DNA of 64,000 nt from G963704535 sp963704535 (GTDB lineage Bacteria; Chloroflexota; Chloroflexia; Chloroflexales; Roseiflexaceae), in the NCBI GenBank assembly GCA_963704535.1, contig OY969916.1, positions 1,488,001-1,552,000 of the forward strand, read 5' to 3'. Positions 14,329 to 23,076 of the stretch are shown here, in pieces. Below the pieces are notes generated by a model. It did not search any database. It was not told where the DNA came from and saw only the letters and a list, made by a program, of their open reading frames with translations. Each line of letters begins with the position of its first letter. Within the stretch, counting starts at the first letter, position 1. Position numbers and translations under genes: made by a program.

Positions 14329-16953
14329 ATGCGCCTTGTACTGCGAGTTCTGACATCACGGATCAGCAATAAGATCGTTCTGCCGTATCTGTTGCTCGCG
14401 CTGTGCCTGGCCGTCACCATGACATTCGTCACGGTGCGGCTGACGACCGGCGCAGTCCAGGAGCGGCTGAATAACCGGCTGGTCGAGGCCGGCCAGGTCA
14501 CCAGCGACGGGCTGGTGGCGGTCGAGGAGCAGCAGATCGAGCAACTGCGCGCGATGGTCTTCACCGAGGGTGTGGCGGAAGCCTTCGACGCGGGCGACAC
14601 GGCGCGGCTGGCGGAGCTGCTGCGTCCGTATTGGGCCAGCTCGGAGCTGCACGCGCTGATCGCCTTCGACACGAGCGGCAGGCCGCTGCTGGGCTGGCAG
14701 CGCGGCCAGGCTGCGCCCGTAGATGCGGCGCCGCAGGAGCTGGCGCCCGACGATCTCGGCGCGTGGTGGATCGTGCAGCAGGTCGCGAATGGGCGCAGCG
14801 ACAGCTTCGGCGATAAGTTCTCGGCCTTCTACGATCGCCGGCTCTACACCGCCGCGCCGGTGCGCCACGACGGCCGGCTGCTGGGCGGCCTCATGGTCGG
14901 GCTGCCGCTCGACCTGCTCCTGGAGCGGCTCCAGGCGCGCAGCCAGGCCAGCGTCACCACGCTCTACGACGGGCAGGGGCGCGCCGTCGCGACCACCCAG
15001 ATCTTGATCGGCGACGCGGTCGTGCCGGCGGTCCCGGCGCAGGTCGTGACCCAGCTCCTCGGCGTGCGGGACCAGCCCGCGCCGCAGCACATCCAGGGCG
15101 TACAGCCGTTGAACGGGCGTGATTACCAGCTCGCCTACAGCCCGCTGCGAGTGCGGCGATCGGTCAATGGCTTCTTCTCGGTGGCGCTCTCGCGCGAGTC
15201 GATCCTCGACGCCTGGGGGCAGCAGCGGGGGGCGCTACTGGCGCTGGCGCTGATTATGCTGGCGGCGGTGATCGGGCTTGGGCTGCTGGTGTCGGGCCGG
15301 ATCACGCGGCCGCTCCAGGACCTGGTCAGCACCGCGCGGGCTGTCTCCAACGGCCAGTTGCGCCGCCGCAGCAGCATCGCCGGCCGCGACGAGCTGGGCG
15401 TGGTGGCGCGGTCGTTCAACCAGATGACCGAGCGCCTGCTGCACCTCTACGAGACCAACCGCAACCTCAGTGCTCAAACACAGATCGGCGCCATCCTGGC
15501 CCAGGTCGGCGTCGCGGTTCAGCCGCTCATTCCTGGCGCGCGCGTGGTGGCCCTGCTGGAAGACGCCGACGGCTGGCGCTGCTACGTCGGCGATGGGGCG
15601 CCGGAGACATTGCGGTCGCTCCATCGCCGGCGGGTGCCCGACCAGCAGGCCATTACGGCGCTGCCGGGCACGGTCGATCGGCCGGCGGTCGCGCCGTGCG
15701 ACGACGAGCGGCTGCGCTTCCTGGCGCTCCCGCCTGCGGCTGGCGAGGTCTGCCTGGTGCGGCTGGCGGTCCAGAGCCGGCTGACCGGACTACTGATTCT
15801 CATGCACGAGCAGCCAGGCATGTTTGCCGAGGCAGTGATGGAGCCGCTGGCCGCAGTCGCCAGCATGGCCGCCACCTCGTTCCACAACACCCGTCTGTAT
15901 CTGGAGGTGCAGGAGGAGGGCAACCGGCGCCGCGCGATCCTGGAAAGCATCGCCGATGGGGTGCTGGTCTGCGACGCCGAGCGCAATGTGGTACTGATGA
16001 ACCCGGCCGCCGAAGCGCTGCTCGAAACCCGCGACTGGGCGCAGCGCCGCTACCACTTCGACGAGTTGCCGCTCGCGCCGCTGGCGGATATGCCGCTGCA
16101 CAGCGCCAACGGCCAGCTTCAAGCACGCTACGAGTTGCATGGTCGGGTCCTGCGGGCGCGCGGCGCTCTGCTCTCGGCGGCCGAGCAGGCGTTCTCCGGC
16201 GAGGTGATCGTGCTGCAAAACATCAGCGAGGAAGTCGCCCTGGACCAGGCCAAGACCGACCTGATCGCCATGATCTCGCACGAGCTGCGCACGCCGCTGA
16301 CTTCTATCCAGGGCGCCGTGGATCTATTGTGCAAGGGGATCGGCGGCGAGCTGGTGCCACTCCAGCTTGAGCTGGCGCAGACGGCGCTCCGGCAGAGCCA
16401 GACCATGAGCGCGCTGATCGAGAAGGCGCTCACGGTCGCGAATATCGAGATGGGCCGGCTCGACCCGGATCTCCAGCCGATGCGGCTGAGCACGGTGGTC
16501 GAGACGACGCTGCTGCCGTTGCGGAAAGCGGCCGAGGCAGCGGGGGTCGAGATCGAGCTGCGGCTGCCCGATAACTTGCCGCCGGTGCTGATCGACGCCC
16601 AGATGCTGAAGATCGCGCTCCACCAACTGGTCGAGAATGCGATCACGTATGCCGGCGGCGGGCCGGTGCAGATCGTGGCCCGTCACCACCAGAACGGGGT
16701 GGCGCTGGCCGTGCGCGACTACGGGCCAGGCATCGACGTCGAGGATCTGCCGCACCTGTTCCGGGGGCTGCGGCGCGGCAGCGGCAGCCTGAACAAAGGC
16801 CCGCGTGGCATGGGCCTGGGGCTGATGATCGCGCACGAGCTGATCGAGTGCCAGGGCGGGCGGATCAGCGTACAAAGCCAGATCGGGAAGGGCAGCCTGT
16901 TTAGCATATTCATGCAAGGGGCGGAGGATGCGCATCAATCGCTCGTGGCATAG
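14329..16953 (+). CDS. Membrane sensor histidine kinase (extracellular sensor-HAMP-GAF/PAS-HisKA-HATPase)
   Basis: About 874 residues from ATG 14329; upstream in-frame codons run through the divergent promoter region and are not credible. N-terminal membrane helix (IVLPYLLLALCLAVTMTFV), ~270-residue extracellular Cache-like sensor, second helix and HAMP (GRITRPLQDLVSTARAVSNG), a GAF-like region, a PAS domain (ILESIADGVLVCDAERNVV), H-box MISHELRTPLTSIQG and ATPase boxes (QLVENAITYA; VRDYGPGID; GMGLGLMIAHEL). It is divergent from the cyclase gene. The last 26 bp overlap the malectin protein gene. No response regulator is next to it. Confidence 0.9.
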   Translation: MRLVLRVLTSRISNKIVLPYLLLALCLAVTMTFVTVRLTTGAVQERLNNRLVEAGQVTSDGLVAVEEQQIEQLRAMVFTEGVAEAFDAGDTARLAELLRPYWASSELHALIAFDTSGRPLLGWQRGQAAPVDAAPQELAPDDLGAWWIVQQVANGRSDSFGDKFSAFYDRRLYTAAPVRHDGRLLGGLMVGLPLDLLLERLQARSQASVTTLYDGQGRAVATTQILIGDAVVPAVPAQVVTQLLGVRDQPAPQHIQGVQPLNGRDYQLAYSPLRVRRSVNGFFSVALSRESILDAWGQQRGALLALALIMLAAVIGLGLLVSGRITRPLQDLVSTARAVSNGQLRRRSSIAGRDELGVVARSFNQMTERLLHLYETNRNLSAQTQIGAILAQVGVAVQPLIPGARVVALLEDADGWRCYVGDGAPETLRSLHRRRVPDQQAITALPGTVDRPAVAPCDDERLRFLALPPAAGEVCLVRLAVQSRLTGLLILMHEQPGMFAEAVMEPLAAVASMAATSFHNTRLYLEVQEEGNRRRAILESIADGVLVCDAERNVVLMNPAAEALLETRDWAQRRYHFDELPLAPLADMPLHSANGQLQARYELHGRVLRARGALLSAAEQAFSGEVIVLQNISEEVALDQAKTDLIAMISHELRTPLTSIQGAVDLLCKGIGGELVPLQLELAQTALRQSQTMSALIEKALTVANIEMGRLDPDLQPMRLSTVVETTLLPLRKAAEAAGVEIELRLPDNLPPVLIDAQMLKIALHQLVENAITYAGGGPVQIVARHHQNGVALAVRDYGPGIDVEDLPHLFRGLRRGSGSLNKGPRGMGLGLMIAHELIECQGGRISVQSQIGKGSLFSIFMQGAEDAHQSLVA

Positions 16954-18418
16954 AAAGTTGCTGCGGCAGGCCCGGCGCCGACCGCTTCGACTAGCGAGCG
17001 TGCTTGTCATGGTGCTGGCCGCCGGCGCGATGACGATCACGTCGGCGGCGGGCCTGGCGCTGGTCGAGCCGCATGCGCAGCAGTATGCGATCAGCCTGCT
17101 CTCGCCGCTGTATGCCGACTACGCCGCCTGGCCCGACGACACGCTGCGGCGCGGCCCGCTCGAACCGGGCGTGATCGCCGAGGCCGCCCGCGACGAGGCG
17201 AGCCGGGCCGACCGCCCGCCGCAGGACGGCATGTTGGTGCCGGTGGATGTCCCGCCGCTGCCTCAAGCGGCCCCGCCCGAAGGCGCGCCGGCTCCCACCG
17301 GCCGCCCAACCGCGCAGCCGAGCGCCGCGCCACAGGACACGGCGACAAGTACGACCGGGCCGACACCAGGCGCCATCGTTGCGCCGTCGCCGGCGTCGCA
17401 ACCGTCGCCCTCGCCAACTGCGGAGCCGCCAAGGTCGAGTAGTATGCCGGAGACCCCGCCACCCGCGCGGGCAGACGCCACGACGGCGCCCCCCGCACCG
17501 GCACCAAGCCTTCCCCCCGCACTGCCGACGGCCCTCCCGCCGCCGACTCAACCGCCGGCGCCACCCTCCCCGCAGCCGCCGACCGAAGCGCCGGCGTTGC
17601 CCAGCGACACGCCGCTCGTTCCGACCGACACTGCCGCGCCGACAGACGAGCCGGCGCCAGAGCGGCCGACCAAGACACCGATTCCAGCGCCGACGAGCAC
17701 GCCGCCCGCACCTCCAACGGCGACCGTGCGGCCACCGGCCCCGACTGCGACCGCGACCAGCACGCCGACCGTGGTGCCAACCGCGCCGCCGACCGCGACT
17801 GCTGCGCCAACCGCACTGCCGACCGCGACTGCTGCGCCGACCGCGCCGCCTACCGTGCCGCCAACGGCAACCCCGGCTCCCACGGTCACGCCAACCGAAG
17901 CGCCGACGGCAACCCCAAGCCCAACCGAGCTGCCGACCGCGACACCGACAGAAACGCCGGTGCCCACGCCGGCCGGGACGACGCTGCGGAGCGAATCAGG
18001 CGGCGCGAGCTATACCGACGGCGCCGCGCAGAGTTGGGCCGCCGACAGCGGGTGCGACGGGAACACGGTCGACCGCGGGCCGATCGCGATCGGCAACACC
18101 GGCGACCCGCGCATCTACCAGACCGAGCGCTGGGCCGTGAGCGCCTGCTCGTACGCGGTCGCCAACGGCAGCTACACAGTCCGGCTGCACTTCGCCGAGA
18201 CCTACATCGGGATCAGCGGGCCGGGGCAGCGCATCTTCAGCGTCGCTGTCGAGGGGCTGGCGCTCGGCACTATCGACGTCTACGCCGAGGCGGGCGGGCG
18301 CGACATCGCGCTGGTCAAGACGGTCTATGTCACTGTCGCGGACGGGCAGCTCAACATCAGCTTCGCGACCGGAGTCCAGAACACCGAGATCAATGGGATC
18401 GAGATCCTGCCGTCGTAG
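16928..18418 (+). CDS. Secreted Pro/Thr-rich protein with C-terminal malectin domain
   Basis: 496 residues. The N-terminus is basic followed by a hydrophobic signal (LASVLVMVLAAGAMTITSAAGLAL). A short region follows, then ~230 residues very rich in Pro, Thr and Ala (TPT-type repeats), a likely extended cell-surface linker. The last ~140 residues are malectin-like (YTDGAAQSWAADSG, NGSYTVRLHFAETY, FSVAVEGLALGTIDVYAEAG, TEINGIEILPS), a carbohydrate-binding fold. The start overlaps the kinase gene by 26 bp, pointing to co-transcription. It may bind envelope sugar and report to the kinase; that role is inference. Confidence 0.85.
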   Translation: MRINRSWHRKLLRQARRRPLRLASVLVMVLAAGAMTITSAAGLALVEPHAQQYAISLLSPLYADYAAWPDDTLRRGPLEPGVIAEAARDEASRADRPPQDGMLVPVDVPPLPQAAPPEGAPAPTGRPTAQPSAAPQDTATSTTGPTPGAIVAPSPASQPSPSPTAEPPRSSSMPETPPPARADATTAPPAPAPSLPPALPTALPPPTQPPAPPSPQPPTEAPALPSDTPLVPTDTAAPTDEPAPERPTKTPIPAPTSTPPAPPTATVRPPAPTATATSTPTVVPTAPPTATAAPTALPTATAAPTAPPTVPPTATPAPTVTPTEAPTATPSPTELPTATPTETPVPTPAGTTLRSESGGASYTDGAAQSWAADSGCDGNTVDRGPIAIGNTGDPRIYQTERWAVSACSYAVANGSYTVRLHFAETYIGISGPGQRIFSVAVEGLALGTIDVYAEAGGRDIALVKTVYVTVADGQLNISFATGVQNTEINGIEILPS

Positions 18419-18463
18419 GGTGGCACATGTGCCACCGACAATCACCGGAACGCGATGAATGCC

Positions 18464-18532
18464 GTAGGGGCGAAGCAGTTGCAAATATCGACGACATGCA
18501 TGGCTCGATGGGTGCAACTGCTTCGCCCCTAC
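18464..18532. repeat. 69-bp inverted-repeat element
   Basis: 20-bp perfect inverted repeats (GTAGGGGCGAAGCAGTTGCA and its complement) enclosing 29 bp. It lies in the 243-bp gap between the malectin and glycosylase genes and may end transcription or be a small mobile repeat. Confidence 0.85.
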
Positions 18533-18661
18533 ATCCATTGCCATCATCACCGGCGTCCACGCCCCCACCATCATTGCACCCACGCTGCTATCGCTACCGG
18601 CTTTGCGCCTTTCCCAAAACGCCGCTTTCGCCTATCATGGCGCCGGACCGATCTAAGCGTA

Positions 18662-19249
18662 ATGGACAATGCGATGCCACACCTCCCCGCCGACTTCTTC
18701 GCCGCCGACACGCTGGCGGTCGCCCGCAGGTTACTGGGCGCGCGCCTGGTGCGCCGCTACCAGGGCGAGCGGCTGTGCGGCATCATCGCCGAGTGCGAGG
18801 CCTACATCGGCCAGGAAGACAGCGCCTGCCACGCCAGCCGCGGTCGCACCCCGCGCACCACGACGATGTTCGGCCCGCCCGGACGGGCCTACGTCTACCG
18901 GATCTACGGGCTACATTGGATGCTGAACGTCGTCACCGAGCCGGAGGGCCAGCCGGCCGCCGTGTTGGTGCGGGCGCTCGTACCGGTCGAGGGGATCGCG
19001 ACGATGCGAGCGCTGCGCGGAGGCAGCCTGAGTGATCGCCGGCTGGCCGATGGGCCAGGCAAGTTGGCCCAGGCGCTGGCGATCGACGGAAGCCACAACG
19101 GGCACGACCTGACGACCAGCGCCGACCTGTGGCTTGAGCCGGGCAACCCGGTGGCTGACGCGCGGGTCCAGACCGGGCCGCGCATTGGCATCGAGTACGC
19201 GGCCGAGCACGACCGCCTGCGACCCTGGCGGTTCTGGTTTGCGCCATGA
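18662..19249 (+). CDS. DNA-3-methyladenine glycosylase (Mpg/AAG family)
   Basis: 195 residues; removes alkylated purines from DNA at the start of base excision repair (family knowledge). Family landmarks in order: FFAADTLAVARRLLGARLV, GIIAECEAYIGQEDSACHA (general-base Glu), RTTTMFGPPGRAYVYRIYG, LNVVTEPEGQPAAVLVRALVP, LADGPGKLAQALAI and GPRIGIEYA. Start chosen at ATG 18662; a second ATG at 18674 is possible. Codons further upstream run through the inverted repeat. Length is normal for the family. Confidence 0.93.
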   Translation: MDNAMPHLPADFFAADTLAVARRLLGARLVRRYQGERLCGIIAECEAYIGQEDSACHASRGRTPRTTTMFGPPGRAYVYRIYGLHWMLNVVTEPEGQPAAVLVRALVPVEGIATMRALRGGSLSDRRLADGPGKLAQALAIDGSHNGHDLTTSADLWLEPGNPVADARVQTGPRIGIEYAAEHDRLRPWRFWFAP

Positions 19250-19270
19250 AGCGACCGGGAGAGGCTGGTA

Positions 19271-19329
19271 ATAGAGGATAGAAGATAGAGGATAGCATTT
19301 CTGGCTATCCTCTATCTTCTATCCTCTAT
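19271..19329. repeat. Perfect inverted heptamer repeat (ATAGAGG/CCTCTAT)
   Basis: 26-bp perfect inverted arms, each made of GATAGAG/GATAGAA heptamers, around a 7-bp loop. It lies between two convergent genes, where such a hairpin could act as a bidirectional terminator. Confidence 0.9.
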
Positions 19330-19348
19330 CCTCAGTTCTTGGTTCGCG

Positions 19349-19762
19349 CTAGGACCGGGGCGGCAGGACCTGACAGCCGGGGATCTCGCGCAGCAGGCGC
19401 TCGGGGCCGGCGGGCGAGTAGACGACCAGCAGCCGCAGCGGTTCCCAGCCGGTGTTGAGTGTCGAGTGGTAGACGTCGGCCGGGATGTAGATGCTGGCGC
19501 CGGCGCGTACCTGCACCGGCGGCTGGTCGTCGACCATTTGCTCGCCCTCGCCCGACATCACGAAGATGATCTCCTCGGAGCCGGGGTGGTTGTGGCGCTC
19601 GTGGCCCTTGCCGGGCGCCAGCACCACCATGCCGAAGCTGAAGCGCTCGGCCCCCGTCACCGCCGGCTCGCTCAAGATCTTGACTGTGCCCCAATCGAAG
19701 ACTAGCGAGTTGACGTCGTCACCATATATGATCGAACCGGCGCCTAGCTGTTGCATCGTCAT
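19349..19762 (-). CDS. Small cupin-domain protein
   Basis: 137 residues, single conserved beta-barrel cupin. Metal-ligand motif 1 is visible as GKGHERHNHPGSEEIIFVMSGEGE, and motif 2 as ASIYIPADVYHSTLNTGWEPLRLL. Such proteins bind or isomerise sugars and small acids; the exact reaction is unknown. Start taken at the first of two close ATGs (MTM). It is the last gene after the sugar operon, though two repeat elements separate it from the TIM-barrel gene, so co-transcription is uncertain. Confidence 0.85.
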   Translation of the reverse strand: MTMQQLGAGSIIYGDDVNSLVFDWGTVKILSEPAVTGAERFSFGMVVLAPGKGHERHNHPGSEEIIFVMSGEGEQMVDDQPPVQVRAGASIYIPADVYHSTLNTGWEPLRLLVVYSPAGPERLLREIPGCQVLPPRS

Positions 19763-19781
19763 GCTCAATTCCCTCTCGTTT

Positions 19782-19945
19782 ACAGGACTGACACGGTGGC
19801 GTCCACAACGCCGCTTTTGCCTGCGGCAGCAAGGTACTTGACCCACTGTTTACCGACGATTTTCGCCCGGCGGGCGAAAATCGTCGGTAAACAGAAGAAA
19901 AAGTTCCACTCTGCCGAAGGCCGAGACCGAGCTTCGGAGATAGCC
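19782..19945. mobile_element. Type B palindromic MITE-like element, copy 1
   Basis: Begins ACAGGACTGACACGGTGGCG and has a central palindrome with 24-bp perfect arms at 19846-19894 (CTGTTTACCGACG ... and its complement). It shares the flanking stretch GCCTTCGGCAGAGTGG with copy 2 near 35620, in inverse orientation. The right end is diverged. No gene inside. Confidence 0.8.
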
Positions 19946-19963
19946 GCTTAACTTCTATCGTTT

Positions 19964-20060
19964 AGAGAGTGTTTGAAAGTCCATGTGGCCCTCAGAATCA
20001 GTGGTGGAAAGGGGTTCTTGAGGGGCTTCCCCCTCAAACTCCCCGTTTTCGAACCGCTTC
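19964..20060. mobile_element. Type A MITE-like element, copy 1
   Basis: Diverged copy: GAGAGTGTTTGAAAG at the left, AAGGGGTTCTTGAGGGGCTTCCCCCTCAAACTCC in the centre, and TTTTCGAACCGCTTCTTA at the right. It ends at the stop of the TIM-barrel gene. Confidence 0.7.
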
Positions 20061-20900
20061 TTAGCGAGCCGCAAACGTCAGCGATTTGAACAGGCGTGCC
20101 TGCCGCTCGATCGCCGGCTCGGTCGCCAGGCGCTCGATGCTGGAGGCGCCGAAGAACCCGGCGATCCCCTCGGTGTGGTCGAGGATGTACTGAGCGTCCT
20201 CCGGCTCGGCGATCGGGCCGCCGTGGCACAGTACCAGGATGTCGGGGTTGATCCGCACTGCCGCGTCGCGCATGGCCTGCACCCGCTGCGCGGCCATGTC
20301 CAGCGTCACGGCGGTCTCGGCGCCGATCGCCCCTTTGGTCGTCAGGCCCATGTGCGGCACCAGCACATCGGCGCCAGCCTCGGCCATGGCCCGCGCCTCG
20401 TCGGGGTTGAAGACGTAGGGGCAGGTCAGCATCGCTAGCTCGTGGGCCTGGCGGATCATATCCACCTCCAGCCCGTAGCCCATGCCGGTCTCCTCCAGGT
20501 TGGTGCGGATGATCCCGTCGAAGAGGCCGACGGTGGGGAAGTTCTGCACGCCGTCGAAGCCGAGTGCCTTCAGCTCCGGCAGGAACACCCGCATCAGCCG
20601 GAACGGGTCGGTGCCGCAGACCCCCGCCAGCACGGCAGTGTTCTTGACCACCGGCAGGACCTCGGCCGCCATCTCCACCACGATCTTGTTGGCGTCGCCG
20701 TAGGGTAGCATGCCGGCCAGGCTGCCGCGCCCGGCCATGCGGTAGCGACCGGAGTTGTAGATGATGATCAGGTCCACGCCACCGTGCTCGGCAAACTTGG
20801 CGGAGATCCCGGTCCCCGCGCCCGAGCCGATAATTGGGCGCCCGGCGGCCACCTGGGCGCGCAACCGCCGCAGTGACTCCTCACGTGGGATGAATGGCAT
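20061..20900 (-). CDS. PEP-hydrolase-like TIM-barrel protein
   Basis: 279 residues, (beta/alpha)8 fold of the phosphoenolpyruvate hydrolase-like family. Landmarks: IGSGAGTGISAKFAEHGGVDLIIIYNSGR at the N-terminus, AGVCGTDPF, GFDGVQNFPTVGLFDG, ADVLVPHMGLTTKG and the C-terminal VLCHGGPIAEPEDA and GFFGASSIER. The start follows AAGGAG. The reaction is not firmly known for the family. It lies 25 bp after the epimerase gene in the transporter operon, which suggests a role in breaking down the imported compound. Confidence 0.82.
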   Translation of the reverse strand: MPFIPREESLRRLRAQVAAGRPIIGSGAGTGISAKFAEHGGVDLIIIYNSGRYRMAGRGSLAGMLPYGDANKIVVEMAAEVLPVVKNTAVLAGVCGTDPFRLMRVFLPELKALGFDGVQNFPTVGLFDGIIRTNLEETGMGYGLEVDMIRQAHELAMLTCPYVFNPDEARAMAEAGADVLVPHMGLTTKGAIGAETAVTLDMAAQRVQAMRDAAVRINPDILVLCHGGPIAEPEDAQYILDHTEGIAGFFGASSIERLATEPAIERQARLFKSLTFAAR

Positions 20901-20925
20901 GGTTTGGTGCTCCTTGTTGGTTAGG

Positions 20926-21774
20926 TCACGCCAGCAGCCGCCGCAGGAACGCCAGCCCATCGGCGGCCAAGGCATCCTGGCTGGGAGCCAGCGGCCGCCA
21001 GATCGCCGCAGCGCGGGCGATGCTTTGCACCTTGGCAGTGAACGACTCGATCACCACCGGGCCGGCGTAGCCGATCTCGCGCAGCGCCGCCGCGACCTCC
21101 AGCCACGGGACATGCCCGGAGCCGGGGGCGCCGCGGTCGTTCTCGCAGGCGTGGAAGTGGCGCAGGCGCGGGCCGGCGGCCCGGATCGCGGCGCCGAGTG
21201 AGCGCTCCTCGATATTCATGTGAAAGGTGTCGAGCATGAGCTGGCAGGATGGGTGCCCTACCCGATCGATCAGCTCGATCCCCTGCGAGGTCAGGTTGAG
21301 GAAGCTGGTCTCGAAGCAATTCAGCGGCTCGATACACAGCACGACCCCATTGGCGGCGGCGTACTCGGCCAGCTCGCGAAGCTGCCGGGTCAGCAGCTCC
21401 ATGTCGCGCTCGCGCTCCTCGGCACTGGCCTGCCAAACCCGACCGACGGCCGAGTACATCGGCCCGATCAGGTTGGTCGCGCCCAGCACCCGCGCCCCGT
21501 CAATGCAGTGGCGCACGTAGGCGGCGCCGCTGGCGCGGATGCCGGCCTCCGGGTGGATGAGGTCGCGATCGGGTCCCATGGCCGCGCAGGCGCTCACGCC
21601 CAGGCCGGCGTCGCGCACCAGCTCGGCCGCCCGCGCGTAGTCGAATCCGTTGGGGGTCTCGATCGGCAGCTCGATCCAGTCGAAGCCGGCCTCGGCGATA
21701 TGCGGCACAAGTGTCGTCAGTTCCGCGTCGTCCAGGGGCGCCACCCAGACCCAGGTGTTTACACCGAAGCGCAT
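20926..21774 (-). CDS. Sugar phosphate isomerase/epimerase (xylose isomerase-like TIM barrel)
   Basis: 282 residues. Fold of ketose 3-epimerases and hydroxypyruvate isomerase. The metal-binding acidic residues are visible in VVLCIEPLNCFETSFL, QLMLDTFHMNIEE, RHFHACENDRGAPGSGH and PVVIESF. Overall pattern is closest to the D-psicose/D-tagatose 3-epimerase group. The start at MRFGVNTW follows GGAGGA. Together with the two ATPase genes upstream, it points to uptake and isomerisation of a ketose or polyol-derived sugar; the substrate is inferred, not shown. Confidence 0.87.
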   Translation of the reverse strand: MRFGVNTWVWVAPLDDAELTTLVPHIAEAGFDWIELPIETPNGFDYARAAELVRDAGLGVSACAAMGPDRDLIHPEAGIRASGAAYVRHCIDGARVLGATNLIGPMYSAVGRVWQASAEERERDMELLTRQLRELAEYAAANGVVLCIEPLNCFETSFLNLTSQGIELIDRVGHPSCQLMLDTFHMNIEERSLGAAIRAAGPRLRHFHACENDRGAPGSGHVPWLEVAAALREIGYAGPVVIESFTAKVQSIARAAAIWRPLAPSQDALAADGLAFLRRLLA

Positions 21775-21813
21775 GGAGTCCTCCGGCGATGTACGATTTA
21801 CGATTGCGTGTTG

Positions 21814-22020
21814 CGTGGCGTCCGGGCGGCCACGGGACGGCCACGGGGCGGCCACGGAGGGCCTGCCCTACAGGTGCTCGGTTCTTCGTGATTCGGTGGG
21901 GGGCGTATTGCATACGCCCTTACGTGCCCTGGCCCTATCCTCCATACCCCTATCCTCCATCCTCCCCTTCACCCTTTCACCCCTTCATCTTGTCATCGTG
22001 TCATCTTGTCATTGTGTCAC
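21814..22020. repeat. Repeat-rich intergenic segment
   Basis: Holds GGCGGCCACGGAGGGCCTGCCCTACAGG-type dispersed units near 21830-21872 (also at 7567-7592), then TATCCTCCATCC, CACCCTTT and CATCTTGT octamers. The last four codons and stop of the neighbouring ATPase gene (GTGACACAATGA on the minus strand) lie inside it. Confidence 0.85.
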
Positions 22021-23076
22021 GGCCTCGATCCGCTCCCCGCTCGGGTGGAAGAAGTGCAGCCGCTCGCGGGCGATCGTGAAGCGCACGTCGTCGCCGCGGT
22101 GCAGCTCGGTCGTCCCTGGCACGGTGCTGACCAGCGTCTGAGCGCCGGCCTTGATGTACAGCAGCGTCTCGACGCCCAGCGGCTCGATCAGGGTGATCTG
22201 GCCGGTAAAGGGGCCGTCGTGGTGGGGCTGGATATCTTCGGGGCGCACGCCCAGCACCAACGCATCGGATGCGGCGACGGCGCCAGCCGGCAGCGTGATC
22301 GGGCTGTCGATGACGTGGATCGTGCCGTTCGTGCGGCTGGCCTCAAGCAGGTTGATACGCGGCGTGCCGACAAGCTGAGCCACAAAGGTCGTCGCTGGGC
22401 GGTCGTAGATATCGTGCGGCGTGCCGACCTGCACAATCCGGCCCTCGTTCAGCACGGCGATCCGGTCGGCCATCGTGAGCGCCTCGATCTGGTCGTGCGT
22501 CACATATAGGGTGGTGCTGGCGCGGGTCTTCTGAAGGTGCTTGAGCTCGACCCGCAGCGACTCGCGCAGCTTGGCGTCGAGGTTCGAGAGCGGCTCGTCC
22601 ATCAGGAAGATCTGCGGGTCGCGCACAATCGCCCGGCCGATCGACACCCGCTGCATCTCGCCGCCCGACAGCCGCGCCGTCTTGCGTTCGAGCAGATGGC
22701 TGATCCGCAGCTTCTCGGCCACCTCGGTAACTTGCTGGCGGATCGCGTCCTCCGGCACGCGGCGCAATGGCGAGCGCAGCGGGAAGGCCAGGTTGTCGTA
22801 CACCGACATCGTGGGGTAGAGCGAGTACTGCTGGAAGACGAAGGCGACATCGCGATCGGGCGGCGACCACAGGTCGACCGTCTCGCCATTGATCAGCACG
22901 TGGCCCGCGTCCTGCCGATCGAGGCCGGAGACCACCCGCAACGTGGTGGTCTTGCCGGCGCCGCTAGGGCCGAGCAACACAAAGAACTCGCCATCCTTGA
23001 TGTCGAAGGAGACCTCTTCTAGGGCGGTGACCCGGCGAAAGCGTTTGGTGATCTGCTGAAGCTCAACATTAGCCAT
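22009..23076 (-). CDS. Carbohydrate ABC transporter ATP-binding protein (MalK/UgpC type), second of pair
   Basis: 355 residues. Walker A GPSGAGKTTT, Q-loop FVFQQYSLYPT, signature LSGGEMQRVSIGRA, Walker B IFLMDEPLSNLD and switch His in YVTHDQIEAL. The C-terminal ~110 residues form the TOBE/OB regulatory domain of sugar importers (GVRPEDIQPH). It overlaps the upstream ATPase gene by 8 bp. Two different ATPases in one operon suggests they act as a heterodimer. Confidence 0.95.
   Translation of the reverse strand: MANVELQQITKRFRRVTALEEVSFDIKDGEFFVLLGPSGAGKTTTLRVVSGLDRQDAGHVLINGETVDLWSPPDRDVAFVFQQYSLYPTMSVYDNLAFPLRSPLRRVPEDAIRQQVTEVAEKLRISHLLERKTARLSGGEMQRVSIGRAIVRDPQIFLMDEPLSNLDAKLRESLRVELKHLQKTRASTTLYVTHDQIEALTMADRIAVLNEGRIVQVGTPHDIYDRPATTFVAQLVGTPRINLLEASRTNGTIHVIDSPITLPAGAVAASDALVLGVRPEDIQPHHDGPFTGQITLIEPLGVETLLYIKAGAQTLVSTVPGTTELHRGDDVRFTIARERLHFFHPSGERIEAVTQ

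Noticed and set aside
17548..17967. Minus-strand Gly/Val repeat protein
   Set aside because: Mirror of the Pro/Thr-rich linker of the malectin protein; no start signal.
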